Source: Vibrio variabilis
GTDB lineage: Bacteria > Pseudomonadota > Gammaproteobacteria > Enterobacterales > Vibrionaceae
NCBI RefSeq assembly: GCF_003263785.1
Contig: NZ_JYJK01000125.1
Location: 1-64,000, forward strand
Direction of reading: 5' to 3'
Length of the DNA stretch: 64,000 nucleotides
The notes below the pieces were generated by a model, which made no database searches, was not told the DNA's origin, and saw only the letters and a program-made list of their open reading frames with translations. Of this stretch, positions 18,880-27,980 are shown one piece after another. Position numbers and translations under genes: made by a program. How positions within the stretch are numbered: the first letter of the stretch is position 1; the number at the start of each line of letters is the position of its first letter.

Positions 18880-20646
18880 TTAGTACGTACGTGCTTTCGG
18901 CGGGAAAGCTTCACGGTGAACAGGCGTCATGTTGACATCACGCTTCGACATCTGCTCAGTTTCAGGGTTGTAGATTGAGTGGCATAGCCAGTTCTCATCA
19001 TCACGCTCTGGGTAATCAAAGCGAGCATGGGCACCGCGACTCTCGGTACGGTAGTTTGCTGCGACTGCCGTCGAGAATGCCGTTTCCATCAAGTTATCAA
19101 GCTCTAGACACTCGACACGCTGAGTGTTGAACTCTTTCGATTTGTCTGCAAGATGCGCTTCTTTCAAGCGGTCACGAATCACTTTCAGCTCTTCTAGACC
19201 CGTTGCCATCGCATCACCTTCACGGAATACCGAGAAGCTGTTTTGCATACACGTTTGTAGATCTTTACGAATTTGAGCTGGGTCTTCACCCGATGCACTG
19301 TTCTCCCAACGCATCGTACGAGCCAGTGATGCTTCAATGTCTGACTCAGTAGCTGGGCGAGCTTCAGTTTGCGCAGCCAACGTCTCACCAAGGTGAAGGC
19401 CCGTTGCACGACCAAACACCACAAGGTCAAGTAGCGAGTTACCACCTAGACGGTTCGCACCGTGTACAGATACAGAGGCGATCTCACCACAAGCGAATAG
19501 ACCTTGAACTTCCAGATCGTTGCCTGAAGCGTCTTGTTTAATCGCTTGACCAGACACCTGAGTCGGTACACCACCCATCATGTAGTGACAGGTTGGGATA
19601 ACTGGGATTGGCTCTTTCACTGGATCTACGTGTGCAAACGTGCGAGACAGCTCACAGATACCTGGTAGACGAGACTCAAGGACGTCTTTACCTAAGTGAT
19701 CCATCTTAAGCTTGATGTGTGGACCCCAAGGGCCGTCACAGCCACGTCCTTCGCGAATCTCGATCATCATTGAACGAGCCACCACGTCACGACCAGCAAG
19801 GTCTTTTGCGTTTGGTGCGTAACGCTCCATAAAGCGCTCGCCATCTTTATTAAGAAGGTAACCACCTTCACCACGACAACCTTCAGTAACAAGTACACCT
19901 GCGCCAGCAATACCCGTTGGGTGGAACTGCCACATTTCCATATCTTGCATCGGCACGCCAGCACGCAGTGCCATACCCACACCATCGCCCGTGTTGATAT
20001 GAGCGTTAGTAGTGGAAGCGTAGATACGACCCGCACCACCAGTCGCGAGGATGGTTGCTTTCGATTTGAAGTAACAAATCTCGCCCGTTTCCATACAAAG
20101 TGCCGTACAACCCATGACCGCGCCATCTTGGTTTTTAACCATATCGAGCGCATACCATTCCGAGAAGATGGTTGTTTTGTGCTTAATGTTTTGCTGATAG
20201 AGAGTATGCAGCAGTGCGTGACCGGTACGGTCTGCTGCCGCCGCAGTACGTGCTGCTTGCTCACCACCAAACTCTTTAGACTGACCACCGAATGGACGCT
20301 GGTAGATAGTACCGTTTTCAAAACGAGAGAAAGGTAGACCCATTTTCTCTAGTTCGATAACTGACTTAGGACCATTCTTACACATGTACTCGATAGCGTC
20401 TTGGTCACCGATGTAGTCGGAGCCCTTGACTGTGTCATACATGTGCCACTGCCAATCATCTTTATGAGAGTTACCCAAAGCAACCGTAATACCACCCTGA
20501 GCAGATACGGTGTGAGAACGAGTCGGAAATACTTTTGATAGCAACGCACAAGATAGGCCTTGCTCTGAAATTTGTAGTGCAGCGCGCATGCCTGCACCAC
20601 CAGCGCCGATTACTACGGCATCAAACTCACGAACTGGAATAGACAC
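18880..20646 (-). CDS. sdhA: Succinate dehydrogenase flavoprotein subunit
   Basis: 588 residues, standard. FAD-binding catalytic subunit that oxidises succinate. Visible are the dinucleotide motif VIGAGGAGMRAALQ, the FAD-linking His context SHTVSAQGG, and HPTGIAGAGVLVTEGCRGEGG. Start is GTG 20646, immediately after the sdhD TAA. Confidence 0.97.
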   Translation of the reverse strand: MSIPVREFDAVVIGAGGAGMRAALQISEQGLSCALLSKVFPTRSHTVSAQGGITVALGNSHKDDWQWHMYDTVKGSDYIGDQDAIEYMCKNGPKSVIELEKMGLPFSRFENGTIYQRPFGGQSKEFGGEQAARTAAAADRTGHALLHTLYQQNIKHKTTIFSEWYALDMVKNQDGAVMGCTALCMETGEICYFKSKATILATGGAGRIYASTTNAHINTGDGVGMALRAGVPMQDMEMWQFHPTGIAGAGVLVTEGCRGEGGYLLNKDGERFMERYAPNAKDLAGRDVVARSMMIEIREGRGCDGPWGPHIKLKMDHLGKDVLESRLPGICELSRTFAHVDPVKEPIPVIPTCHYMMGGVPTQVSGQAIKQDASGNDLEVQGLFACGEIASVSVHGANRLGGNSLLDLVVFGRATGLHLGETLAAQTEARPATESDIEASLARTMRWENSASGEDPAQIRKDLQTCMQNSFSVFREGDAMATGLEELKVIRDRLKEAHLADKSKEFNTQRVECLELDNLMETAFSTAVAANYRTESRGAHARFDYPERDDENWLCHSIYNPETEQMSKRDVNMTPVHREAFPPKARTY

Positions 20647-20994
20647 TTACGCACCCCACAGAATAAAGAAACCAGAGAAGAAATAACCAAGCAACACTGC
20701 AATAACCGTTAGTTGCAACGCACCACGTAACATGGTCGGCTTGATATAGTCTGTAAGAACTTGCCATAGACCAATCCAGGCATGGATCAGCAGAGATGCC
20801 AATGCCAGCATAGTGAACACCTTAGTAAAAGTGCCACCGAAGAAGTTGGTCCACGATACGTAGGAAATGTCTCCTGCAAACGCGCAGAAGCTCACAAGAT
20901 AGATCGTGTACAAGGTCATAATAATGGCGCTCGCACGAATCAGAAGATAATCGTGGACACCGTTACGACCGAATGTTGAAACGTTGTTTACCAT
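20647..20994 (-). CDS. sdhD: Succinate dehydrogenase membrane anchor SdhD
   Basis: 115 residues with three hydrophobic helices and the conserved RASAIIMTLYTIYL near residue 20 and LIHAWIGLWQVLTDY near 70, which includes the heme/quinone-side His. Overlaps the end of sdhC by seven bases. Confidence 0.96.
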   Translation of the reverse strand: MVNNVSTFGRNGVHDYLLIRASAIIMTLYTIYLVSFCAFAGDISYVSWTNFFGGTFTKVFTMLALASLLIHAWIGLWQVLTDYIKPTMLRGALQLTVIAVLLGYFFSGFFILWGA

Positions 20995-21380
20995 ACCAAA
21001 ACTCCCGCCAATAGCGACAGAACACCTGTCACGATAAAGGATACCTTGGCACTTTTCGCGCCCGATTCGAGCTCTTCAAAGTAACCTAGATCCATGATTA
21101 GATGACGAATACCACCCACAATGTGGTACGCAAGAGCAGTCAAAATGCCCCATAGAATAAGCTTGACGAAGAAACCGTCGACGATATCGACAGCCTCGGC
21201 AAACCCCATCGGGGACGAGAGTGACTTGGCTAGTAACCAAAGGAGAATACCGATCGACACAAACGTGATCACACCTGACACTCGGTGCAAGATGGATGCG
21301 ATTGCAGTGATCGGAAAGCGAATTGTCTGTAAATCAAGATTAACAGGTCTGGACTTTCTTTCTTTCACGGGCTTGCTCAC
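20988..21380 (-). CDS. sdhC: Succinate dehydrogenase cytochrome b556 subunit
   Basis: 130 residues, three membrane helices, with SILHRVSGVITF near 30 and the heme-ligand context ALAYHIVGGIRHLIMDLG near 82. GTG start at 21380. First gene of sdhCDAB, transcribed away from gltA. Confidence 0.96.
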   Translation of the reverse strand: MSKPVKERKSRPVNLDLQTIRFPITAIASILHRVSGVITFVSIGILLWLLAKSLSSPMGFAEAVDIVDGFFVKLILWGILTALAYHIVGGIRHLIMDLGYFEELESGAKSAKVSFIVTGVLSLLAGVLVW

Positions 21381-21774
21381 TCAGCTCCATTGAGCATTTA
21401 TTGTTATGAATAAATTTTGGTCTGTAAGCCTCAAAAGTTAACACAAACTTAACAAAAATTTCGTGTTACAAGGGAGATAATTGTTGCAACAATGTTAACA
21501 AATGAGAATTCAAAACCACCTCACTTCGGTTTGTATACTCGATTTTTAAAGGCTAGGACCAACAATTTCACCGCAACTATACGGTTGGCAACATTCTAAT
21601 ACAATTGATGTAACAAAATATGCTACACAGAACAGATTTTTAACCATTTTTCTATAAAAAATCATAACAAGTGCACACATCATCGTATAAAAATTGACTT
21701 TGCTTCCGAAGCAAAGTAAAAAATTGGCACACAAACATCCTGGACGGATTAAATAATAAACAAAGGAGATTGTT
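21381..21774. promoter_or_regulatory. Divergent sdhC/gltA control region
   Basis: 394 bases, AT-rich, no credible gene. It contains TTAAC direct repeats 11 bases apart at 21438-21442 and 21449-21453, with a further TTAAC at 21495-21499; this resembles ArcA boxes, and ArcA is known to repress sdh and gltA in enteric relatives. It also has a perfect 14-bp palindrome at 21480-21493, and a TATACT at 21534-21539 that could be a gltA -10. Confidence 0.6.
21480..21493. promoter_or_regulatory. 14-bp perfect palindrome ATTGTTGCAACAAT
   Basis: Exactly self-complementary and placed between divergent TCA-cycle operons. The TTGT-N4-ACAA form resembles operators of dimeric HTH repressors such as GntR-type proteins, but I cannot name the regulator. 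Confidence 0.45.
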
Positions 21775-23064
21775 ATGGCAGATAAGAAAGCGACCCTTCA
21801 TATTGAAGGTCAAGCGCCAATCGAGCTGCCGATTATGGAAGGTTCTATCGGACCGGAAGTAGTCGATGTTCGTAAGCTTGGAGCGAATGGTTACTTTACA
21901 TTTGACCCAGGTTTTCTTGCCACTGCATCTTGTGAATCTCAAATCACTTATATCGACGGCGGCAAAGGTGTTCTACTGCACCGAGGCTTCCCTATCGATC
22001 AGTTAGCTAACAATGCAGACTACCTTGAAGTGTGCTACATCCTTCTTGTTGGCGAAGCCCCATCACGTGAAGAATACGAAGAGTTCAAGCAAATTGTTAC
22101 TCGTCACACTATGGTTCACGAGCAAATCGCGAGTTTCTTCCACGGTTTCCGTCGTGACGCTCACCCAATGGCCGTTATGTGTGGTGTAGTAGGTGCACTT
22201 GCAGCCTTCTATCACGACTCCCTCGATATCAACAACGACTCACACCGTGAAATTGCGGCTTACCGCCTGATTTCTAAGATGCCGACCCTTGCAGCTATGT
22301 GCTACAAGTATTCTATCGGTCAACCATTTATCTACCCACGCAACGATCTTACTTATGCGGAGAACTTCCTACACATGATGTTCGCAAACCCTTGCGAAGA
22401 GTACGAAGTCAACCCTATCGTTGCGCGTGCAATGGACAAGATCTTTACCCTACACGCAGACCACGAGCAAAATGCTTCAACGTCAACGGTACGTCTAGCA
22501 GGTTCATCTGGTGCTAACCCATTTGCATGTATTGCAGCGGGTATCGCGTCGCTATGGGGCCCTGCACACGGCGGTGCAAACGAAGCGTGTTTGCGCATGC
22601 TTGAAGAAATTGGCTCTGTAGACAAGATCCCTGAGTTCATCGAACGAGCGAAGGACAAAGATGACCCATTCCGCCTAATGGGCTTTGGTCACCGTGTTTA
22701 CAAGAACTACGATCCACGTGCAACGGTTATGCGTGAAGCATGCCACGATGTACTGAAAGAGCTCAACATTCAGGATCCACTATTGGATGTTGCTATGGAG
22801 CTCGAGCGCATTGCGCTTTCAGACGAGTACTTCGTAGAGAAGAAACTGTATCCAAACGTAGACTTCTACTCAGGTATCATTCTTAAAGCGATTGGTATCC
22901 CTGTGTCTATGTTCACCGTTATCTTTGCAATGTCTCGTACTGTGGGTTGGATTGCTCACTGGAATGAAATGCACAGTGATCCAGACAACCGCATCGGTCG
23001 TCCACGTCAGCTTTACACAGGTGAAGCAATGCGTGATTTCAAACCGCTACACGAGCGCGAATAA
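21775..23064 (+). CDS. gltA: Citrate synthase
   Basis: 429 residues, type II hexameric citrate synthase length; condenses oxaloacetate and acetyl-CoA. Visible are the catalytic contexts LHADHEQNASTSTVRLAGSS and GFGHRVYKNYDPRA. Very strong Shine-Dalgarno AAAGGAG. Divergent from sdhCDAB. Confidence 0.98.
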   Translation: MADKKATLHIEGQAPIELPIMEGSIGPEVVDVRKLGANGYFTFDPGFLATASCESQITYIDGGKGVLLHRGFPIDQLANNADYLEVCYILLVGEAPSREEYEEFKQIVTRHTMVHEQIASFFHGFRRDAHPMAVMCGVVGALAAFYHDSLDINNDSHREIAAYRLISKMPTLAAMCYKYSIGQPFIYPRNDLTYAENFLHMMFANPCEEYEVNPIVARAMDKIFTLHADHEQNASTSTVRLAGSSGANPFACIAAGIASLWGPAHGGANEACLRMLEEIGSVDKIPEFIERAKDKDDPFRLMGFGHRVYKNYDPRATVMREACHDVLKELNIQDPLLDVAMELERIALSDEYFVEKKLYPNVDFYSGIILKAIGIPVSMFTVIFAMSRTVGWIAHWNEMHSDPDNRIGRPRQLYTGEAMRDFKPLHERE

Positions 23065-23087
23065 CGATAAACACAACATCACAACGC

Positions 23088-23117
23088 AAAAGAGCAGCCT
23101 GGGCTGCTCTTTTTATT
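23088..23117. terminator. Terminator between gltA and nif3-family gene
   Basis: AGAGCAGCC pairs with GGCTGCTCT around a two-base loop, with T-rich sequence on the plus side and A-rich sequence on the other, serving the two converging genes. Confidence 0.88.
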
Positions 23118-23129
23118 TCATGGGTCTTT

Positions 23130-23887
23130 TTATACCGGATTGTCGATATCTTTAAACTCGACATCTAAACCATGCTCGCTTGCTAACCACTCGCCTAGCG
23201 CTTTGATGCCATAGCGCTCAGTCGCATGGTGACCAGCAGCAAAGTAGTGGATACCCATTTCACGCGCAGTGTAAGTTGTGCGCTCAGAAATTTCCCCTGA
23301 AATGAATGCATCTAACCCTTTTGATGCGGCCAGCTCAATGTAATCCTGACCACCACCGGTGCACCAGCCTACCGTTTCAATCTGCTTGTCAGCCCACTCT
23401 GGTGCGATGTGTAGAGGGTCACGATTCAACGCTTTTGCAATCTTAGTCGCAAACTCTGCACCAGAGATAGGTTTTGCTAGTTTACCGAACAGAGCTACAG
23501 ACTGCGGGTGACCTTCTAGCCATCGATGACCTCAATATCAAGCAACTGAGCTAATTTAGCGTTGTTGCCCAGCTCAGGGTGGATGTCAAGCGGCAGGTGG
23601 TAGCCAAACAAGTTCAGGTCGTTTTTGATAAGAGTGCGAATACGCTTACCTTTCATACCACGAATTGGCTCTGGCTCGCCTTTCCAAAAGTAACCATGAT
23701 GAACCAGAACGGCATCCGCTCCAACACTCACCGCGTAATCAATAAGTGCTTGTGATGCAGTGACACCGGTGATCACTTTTTTAACGTCACTCGCACCTTC
23801 AACTTGAAGCCCATTTGGACTGTAATCTTTAATCAGTTGTGGTGAGAGTTTTTCATTGAGGATAGCTTCAAGCTTTAGGTTATTCAT
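23130..23887 (-). CDS. Nif3-like dinuclear metal centre protein (YbgI), frameshifted as sequenced
   Basis: Nif3/YbgI family, a toroidal hexameric dimetal hydrolase-like protein of unsettled function; often annotated GTP cyclohydrolase 1 type 2-like. The N-terminal part (MNNLKLEAILNEKLSPQLIK, with the metal-site HHGYFW) runs to EVIDG and stops at 23516. Restoring one C at about 23520 (GGCTAG to GGCCTAG) gives DGLEGHPQSVALFGKLAK and joins the C-terminal frame with GWCTGGGQDYI and the metal-site GHHATERYG. Repaired length about 252, normal for the family. Confidence 0.9.
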
Positions 23888-23971
23888 GGCACTTCCTGAG
23901 CAAATTCTTGATTTCCGTGGTTATAGCAATTTACTCTAGCAATGTCGAAAGGAAAACGTAAAGAATACGCT

Positions 23972-24742
23972 ATGCAAAGCATCAGAGACTTTATTACTTG
24001 GATAAACGAAAGCCAGAGCCTAGTCACGGGACATTCGAGCGTGGCTGAGGGTTTTCCTAAGATAACGAATCAATCGAGCGCACAGGACGATTCAGAGTAC
24101 CAAGGCAACCCTAGGCTTGGGTTTCTCTATCAAGAGCTGTGTCGACGTTTGTTTGAACGAAGTGAAAGCCATCGCGTCTTTGCTGAAGAGATACAATTGC
24201 AGCAAGATGGACGCACCTTGGGTGCCATCGACTTCCTTATCGAAAAACCAGACCAGCAACAACTGGAACACTGGGAAGTGGCGATTAAATTTTATTTGCT
24301 AAAAGACGGGCTTTGGTATGGACCGAATGCAAAAGATAGACTCGACAAGAAACTGAGTCGCATGCTCGAGCATCAGCTTAAAATGTCTGATACCCCGGCG
24401 TTTAAGGCTCAGTTCCCTAATATTGCCATCCCTTCTCAACATCTATTAATGCAAGGGCGGTTGTATATCAACCCGTTTGACCTTGAAAAGACGCCAACCC
24501 GCTGCTTAGAGCTTGATATCAATCCACAGCGCGTTACGGGTTATTGGTGCTACCAATCTCAATTTCAGCTTATCGATGAACCGATATTTCGCTTAGAAAA
24601 GCCGCTTTGGGCAACAGGAAATCGGCGACGTGCAGAGTCCAGTTCGGTGTCGGCACTACCCAAGCACTTTATCCATTGCCAAGCAGAGAGCGGTCAATTC
24701 TGGTTTGTCGTGCCTGATGACTGGCCGCAAAGCAGCATGTAA
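23972..24742 (+). CDS. DUF1853 family protein
   Basis: 256 residues from ATG 23972; the frame also opens at ATG 23942, ten codons earlier, with a weak ribosome site. Recognised by LGFLYQELCRRLFERS, GRTLGAIDFLIEK, HWEVAIKFYLLKDGLWYGPNAKDRLDKKLSRMLEHQL, typical of DUF1853. The spacing of an acidic residue in GAIDFL before WEVAIKFY is reminiscent of a PD-(D/E)XK nuclease core, but this is an inference. Its function is not known to me. It is flanked by genes on the other strand. Confidence 0.85.
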   Translation: MQSIRDFITWINESQSLVTGHSSVAEGFPKITNQSSAQDDSEYQGNPRLGFLYQELCRRLFERSESHRVFAEEIQLQQDGRTLGAIDFLIEKPDQQQLEHWEVAIKFYLLKDGLWYGPNAKDRLDKKLSRMLEHQLKMSDTPAFKAQFPNIAIPSQHLLMQGRLYINPFDLEKTPTRCLELDINPQRVTGYWCYQSQFQLIDEPIFRLEKPLWATGNRRRAESSSVSALPKHFIHCQAESGQFWFVVPDDWPQSSM

Positions 24743-24756
24743 CCGAAGGCTAAAGA

Positions 24757-25610
24757 TTACTGAGCCAACACGAACTCCGCCAGCATAGGGTTGTGATCTG
24801 ATGCATCACTCTCTGGCGTACTCATCGCCTCTAACGTCATGCCTCGAAAAAATATATGATCAAGTGGCAGTCCCGTAACAAAGCGTTTTCGATGATCCGG
24901 AGTAAATTTGACCTCTTGGATCTGATAGTCACTGAGTGCTTGCTTGAGTACTGCCATTCTCGACTCACTCCAGCTGTTAAAGTCACCAGCAATAAGCAGC
25001 GGGCCAGAGTGAGACTCGAGCACTTGTTTAAAGGACTCTAGCTGTTGTTGGTACTCTTGGGTGCCGATGGTAAAGTTCACTGAGTGAAGATTCAGCGCAA
25101 TCAGACTTTGCCCATTAGAGAGTGCATATTCCGCGTAGAGCCCTGATTTAGGGAGTTGTAACCACGGCTCAACCTGAAGGTTTGCACACGCCACCTTTGG
25201 CATGGCTCGACTCAAATTCAGCACACCACTCGAAACATCAAAGGCTTTGAACGCGCTAACCTGGTTACTGCCCCATTCTGAGCGCTGTAGCCAATCGAGA
25301 AACTGATCATCGAGCTTGCCTCCTGAAGTAGCACTAATTGCCTGTCTTGAGAGCGCTCTGTTAGCTCAGAGAGAAGGTTCTCCCTGTTTTGTTTATAGAC
25401 ATTCCAAACCAACACATTGAGTCGCCCTTCATCATCGAGTGTCTTAGGTGCTGGGTTGTGATAACACTTCAGTTCCGTATCGACTTTCGCGCCATGAACG
25501 GTTGTGATCTCTGGAGTATCAGAAACGGTAAACACGGCCTGAAAGCCGCCTACCGCCATACCTGCTGAGCTAGTACGCCAACTAAAATCCACTTCAACTT
25601 CATCGCTCAC
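24757..25610 (-). CDS. YafD-like endonuclease/exonuclease/phosphatase family protein, frameshifted as sequenced
   Basis: Endonuclease/exonuclease/phosphatase fold. Motifs are LNVLVWNVYKQNRENLL, LVLLQEAS (metal Glu), IAGDFNSWSESR and ASDHNPMLAEF (catalytic Asp-His). The overall pattern resembles E. coli YafD. The frame from GTG 25610 breaks after LLQEAS; restoring one C at about 25314 (AAGCTC to AAGCCTC) gives SLDDQFLDWLQRSEWGSNQV and joins the downstream part. The start is uncertain: ATG 25559 is an alternative, since GTG 25610 lies only nine bases from the glnB terminator. Substrate unknown. Confidence 0.85.
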
Positions 25611-25618
25611 CCCAAAGT

Positions 25619-25646
25619 AAAAAAGGAGTAGTTACCTACTCCTTTT
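25619..25646 (-). terminator. glnB terminator
   Basis: On the minus strand AAAGGAGTAG pairs with CTACTCCTTT around GTAA, followed by a T run. The yafD-like gene begins just beyond it on the same strand. Confidence 0.85.
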
Positions 25647-25667
25647 AATGTTAGTGCTACTCGCGGT

Positions 25668-26006
25668 TTAGATCGCGTCTTCGTCTTCTTCGCCAGTACG
25701 GATGCGAACCACACGCTCGATATCAGTGATGAAAATTTTACCATCACCAATTTTACCGGTTTGTGCTGTCTCAATAATGGTTTCTACGCACTGATCCGCA
25801 ACATCGCTCGCCACCACGATTTCTAGCTTCACTTTTGGCAAGAAATCAACCATGTATTCTGCACCGCGATACAGCTCAGTGTGACCTTTTTGACGACCAA
25901 AACCTTTCACTTCAGAAACCGTCATCCCCGTGATGCCAACTTCTGCCAACGCTTCACGCACATCATCAAGCTTAAATGGTTTGATAATCGCTTCAATCTT
26001 TTTCAT
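25668..26006 (-). CDS. glnB: Nitrogen regulatory protein PII
   Basis: 112 residues, the standard length. Trimeric signal protein sensing 2-oxoglutarate, ATP and ADP. The T-loop tyrosine that is uridylylated is residue 51 in ELYRGAEYMVDFLPK. The B-loop TGKIGDGKIF is present. Its modifying enzyme GlnD is encoded at 48926-51549. Flanked by terminators on both sides, so it is probably monocistronic. Confidence 0.97.
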   Translation of the reverse strand: MKKIEAIIKPFKLDDVREALAEVGITGMTVSEVKGFGRQKGHTELYRGAEYMVDFLPKVKLEIVVASDVADQCVETIIETAQTGKIGDGKIFITDIERVVRIRTGEEDEDAI

Positions 26007-26073
26007 GTTCTTCCCTTACATCACTTTTGTTCGCAATATTATCTGGTAGGTCGCGACAACAATCAATGAAAAC

Positions 26074-26104
26074 AAAAAGCTCGAAGGCTAGCTTCGAGCT
26101 TTTT
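26074..26104. terminator. Terminator downstream of the cytochrome c gene
   Basis: AAAAAGCTCGAAG pairs with CTTCGAGCTTTT around five bases. Symmetric flanks make it usable in both directions; it isolates the cytochrome gene from glnB. Confidence 0.85.
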
Positions 26105-26170
26105 GTCATAGATATATGCAACAACACATGCTGTTGCGGCCGCGTCTTGCCGAGGTGTTGTCAACGTGTC

Positions 26171-26483
26171 TTATTTAAGACTTGCGTAGTAAGCGGCAAG
26201 ATTAGCAATATCTTCATCGCTAAGCATCGACGCCTGAGCCTGCATCACTGCAGCTAAACCACCAGTGCGTTGCTTGCTTTTGTAAGCATTGATTGAGGAG
26301 ATAAGATATTGCTCATTTTGACCCTTTAGATTCGGGTATCCGGGGATCACTGCGATACCGTCAGCGCCGTGACACGCAGCGCAAACCGCCGCTTTCGCTT
26401 TGCCCGCTGCGACATCGCCCCGCCACTGCTGCTCCGCTCATCAAACCCACTGCTACCAACGCGCTAATCATCAACTTTTTCAT
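26171..26483 (-). CDS. Small class I c-type cytochrome, frameshifted as sequenced
   Basis: Periplasmic monoheme cytochrome c, c5/c553-like, of about 103 residues after repair. ATG 26483 has an AAGGAAAA site and a signal peptide MKKLMISALVAVGLMSGAAV. The frame then breaks because of an extra G in a GGGG run (26418-26421). Removing it gives AGDVAAGKAKAAVCAACHGADG with the CAACH heme site, then IPGYPNLKGQNEQYL, and MLSDEDIANLAAYYASL at the C-terminus, where the Met is a candidate distal heme ligand. The stop is at 26171. The intact motif only after repair supports a sequence error. Confidence 0.88.
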
Positions 26484-26591
26484 TGCTTTTCCTTGTGATT
26501 TATCCGTATTTGTCAGGAAACAACCTACTTTACTCTGCTTGAAGCCGCTTCCTAGCGTTTATTATGGATACGATTGTGACACGAAAAAGGG

Positions 26592-27910
26592 TCATTTGTC
26601 CCATACGAGTTCACAATCTGAGCCGTAAAACTCCTTGTCCACAAATAAGTTACCGACGGCGACCACTTTCTCCCCCATCATGACTATTGGGATACGGCGG
26701 CGTTGCCAACTTGGGATTTGATACTCTTGAAATAGCTTCTTAAGCTTCCGTGACCCCACTCTGCCATAGGGGTGCGCAGACAAGCCTTCAGGTTCAAACA
26801 TAACCATCAGCGACTCTGTCAGAGCCGCACGGCTGAGCGTCATCAGGCTGTTACGTCCACTACGGTTACCTAAGGTTAGCTCACCCAAACCATCTGGCAA
26901 TAGCGTAGGCGCTTCCATCGTTAGCGGCTTGCTCCACTGAGTGACGTCTTGCTGCGGTGCTACCCAGTAAAGGTGGGATTTGAATCGGCGAATGCTGCCA
27001 GACGCGAGAACCAAATTTGGATTGGCATCGGGTTGAGCTAAAGCAACATCATGCCAAATTTGCTGCAATTGAGCCTCGCTTGGCAGCACTGACGTTTGTG
27101 CTTCAAGCCACATGCGCAGTAATTGATCTCGTTTCAATTCAGAGCCGCGGCTCAACACGTCAATCTCAATTCCTTGATAAGAGTTTAAACAAGCCTCTAG
27201 TTCAGGCTTTAGTAACTCCGCCAAAAGCTGCTCTTGTTTGGCACACAATCGAGCGCTGCGACGAACTGCTTTATTAAAGCTTGGCCAGCGCTCATTGATG
27301 ACAGGCAAAACTTGGTGGCGCAAGAAATTACGATCAAAGCGCGTATCTTGGTTACTGTCATCCTCAAGCCATGCTAACTGCTGAGTATGAGCAAAGTGCT
27401 CGATATCGTTTCGGGTTACATCTAGAAGAGGTCGCAATAATTTGCCGTGTCCAAGCAGCGCACACTGCGCCATAGATGAAAGCCCCTTGGGTCCACTGCC
27501 TCGCTTCAACGCCAGAAGAAAGGTTTCGGTTTGATCATCCAAGTGCTGCCCGGTCAGAAGTACATCGCCTGGATGAATGTGAGAAGTCAACGCTTGATAT
27601 CGGGCGTTACGCGCCAATTGCTCAACGCTATCACCACTCTCTATATCAAGCAATACATACTCGGCGACAAAAGGGATTTGTTCCTCATTAGCCATGCTCG
27701 GCAAAGCTCTAACCATTGATCAGCATGTTGACTCAAACCATGATGAACATGCACAGCGAGCAGTTCTAGATTGGGATGCTGAGCGCGGTAAAGCGCCGCA
27801 AGACGCAGCAGAACACGAGAATCGACACCGCCACTGAACCCGATAACAACGCGACCGCCATTGGGTAGGTGGCGCTGCAAGGTATCAATAAAATGCTGCA
27901 CTAATGACAT
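26592..27910 (-). CDS. tilS: tRNA(Ile)-lysidine synthetase, frameshifted as sequenced
   Basis: Essential enzyme converting C34 of the AUA-reading tRNA-Ile to lysidine. The P-loop VIGFSGGVDSRVLLRL is near residue 30. The frame breaks after QWLELCRA; one missing base at about 27696 restores CRAMANEEQIPFVAEYVLL and joins the large C-terminal part, which has TGQHLDDQTETFLLALKRGSG and RNFLRHQVLPVI. I start at ATG 27910 (MSLVQHF); the frame opens at a TTG at 27931 inside the accA terminator, which is unlikely. About 439 residues after repair. Confidence 0.93.
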
Positions 27911-27930
27911 AGACAATTTCCCAAAAGACA

Positions 27931-27964
27931 AAAAAATAAGGCGAGCATCATGCTCGCCTTATTA
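27931..27964 (-). terminator. accA terminator
   Basis: On the minus strand AAGGCGAGCAT pairs with ATGCTCGCCTT with a very short loop, followed by ATTTTTT. tilS starts about 20 bases beyond. Confidence 0.88.
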
Positions 27965-27980
27965 TATAAACCAAATCTGC

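Noticed and set aside
21546..21734. 62-residue minus-strand frame in the sdhC/gltA gap
   Set aside because: AT-rich chance frame across the control region, with unusual composition and no ribosome site.
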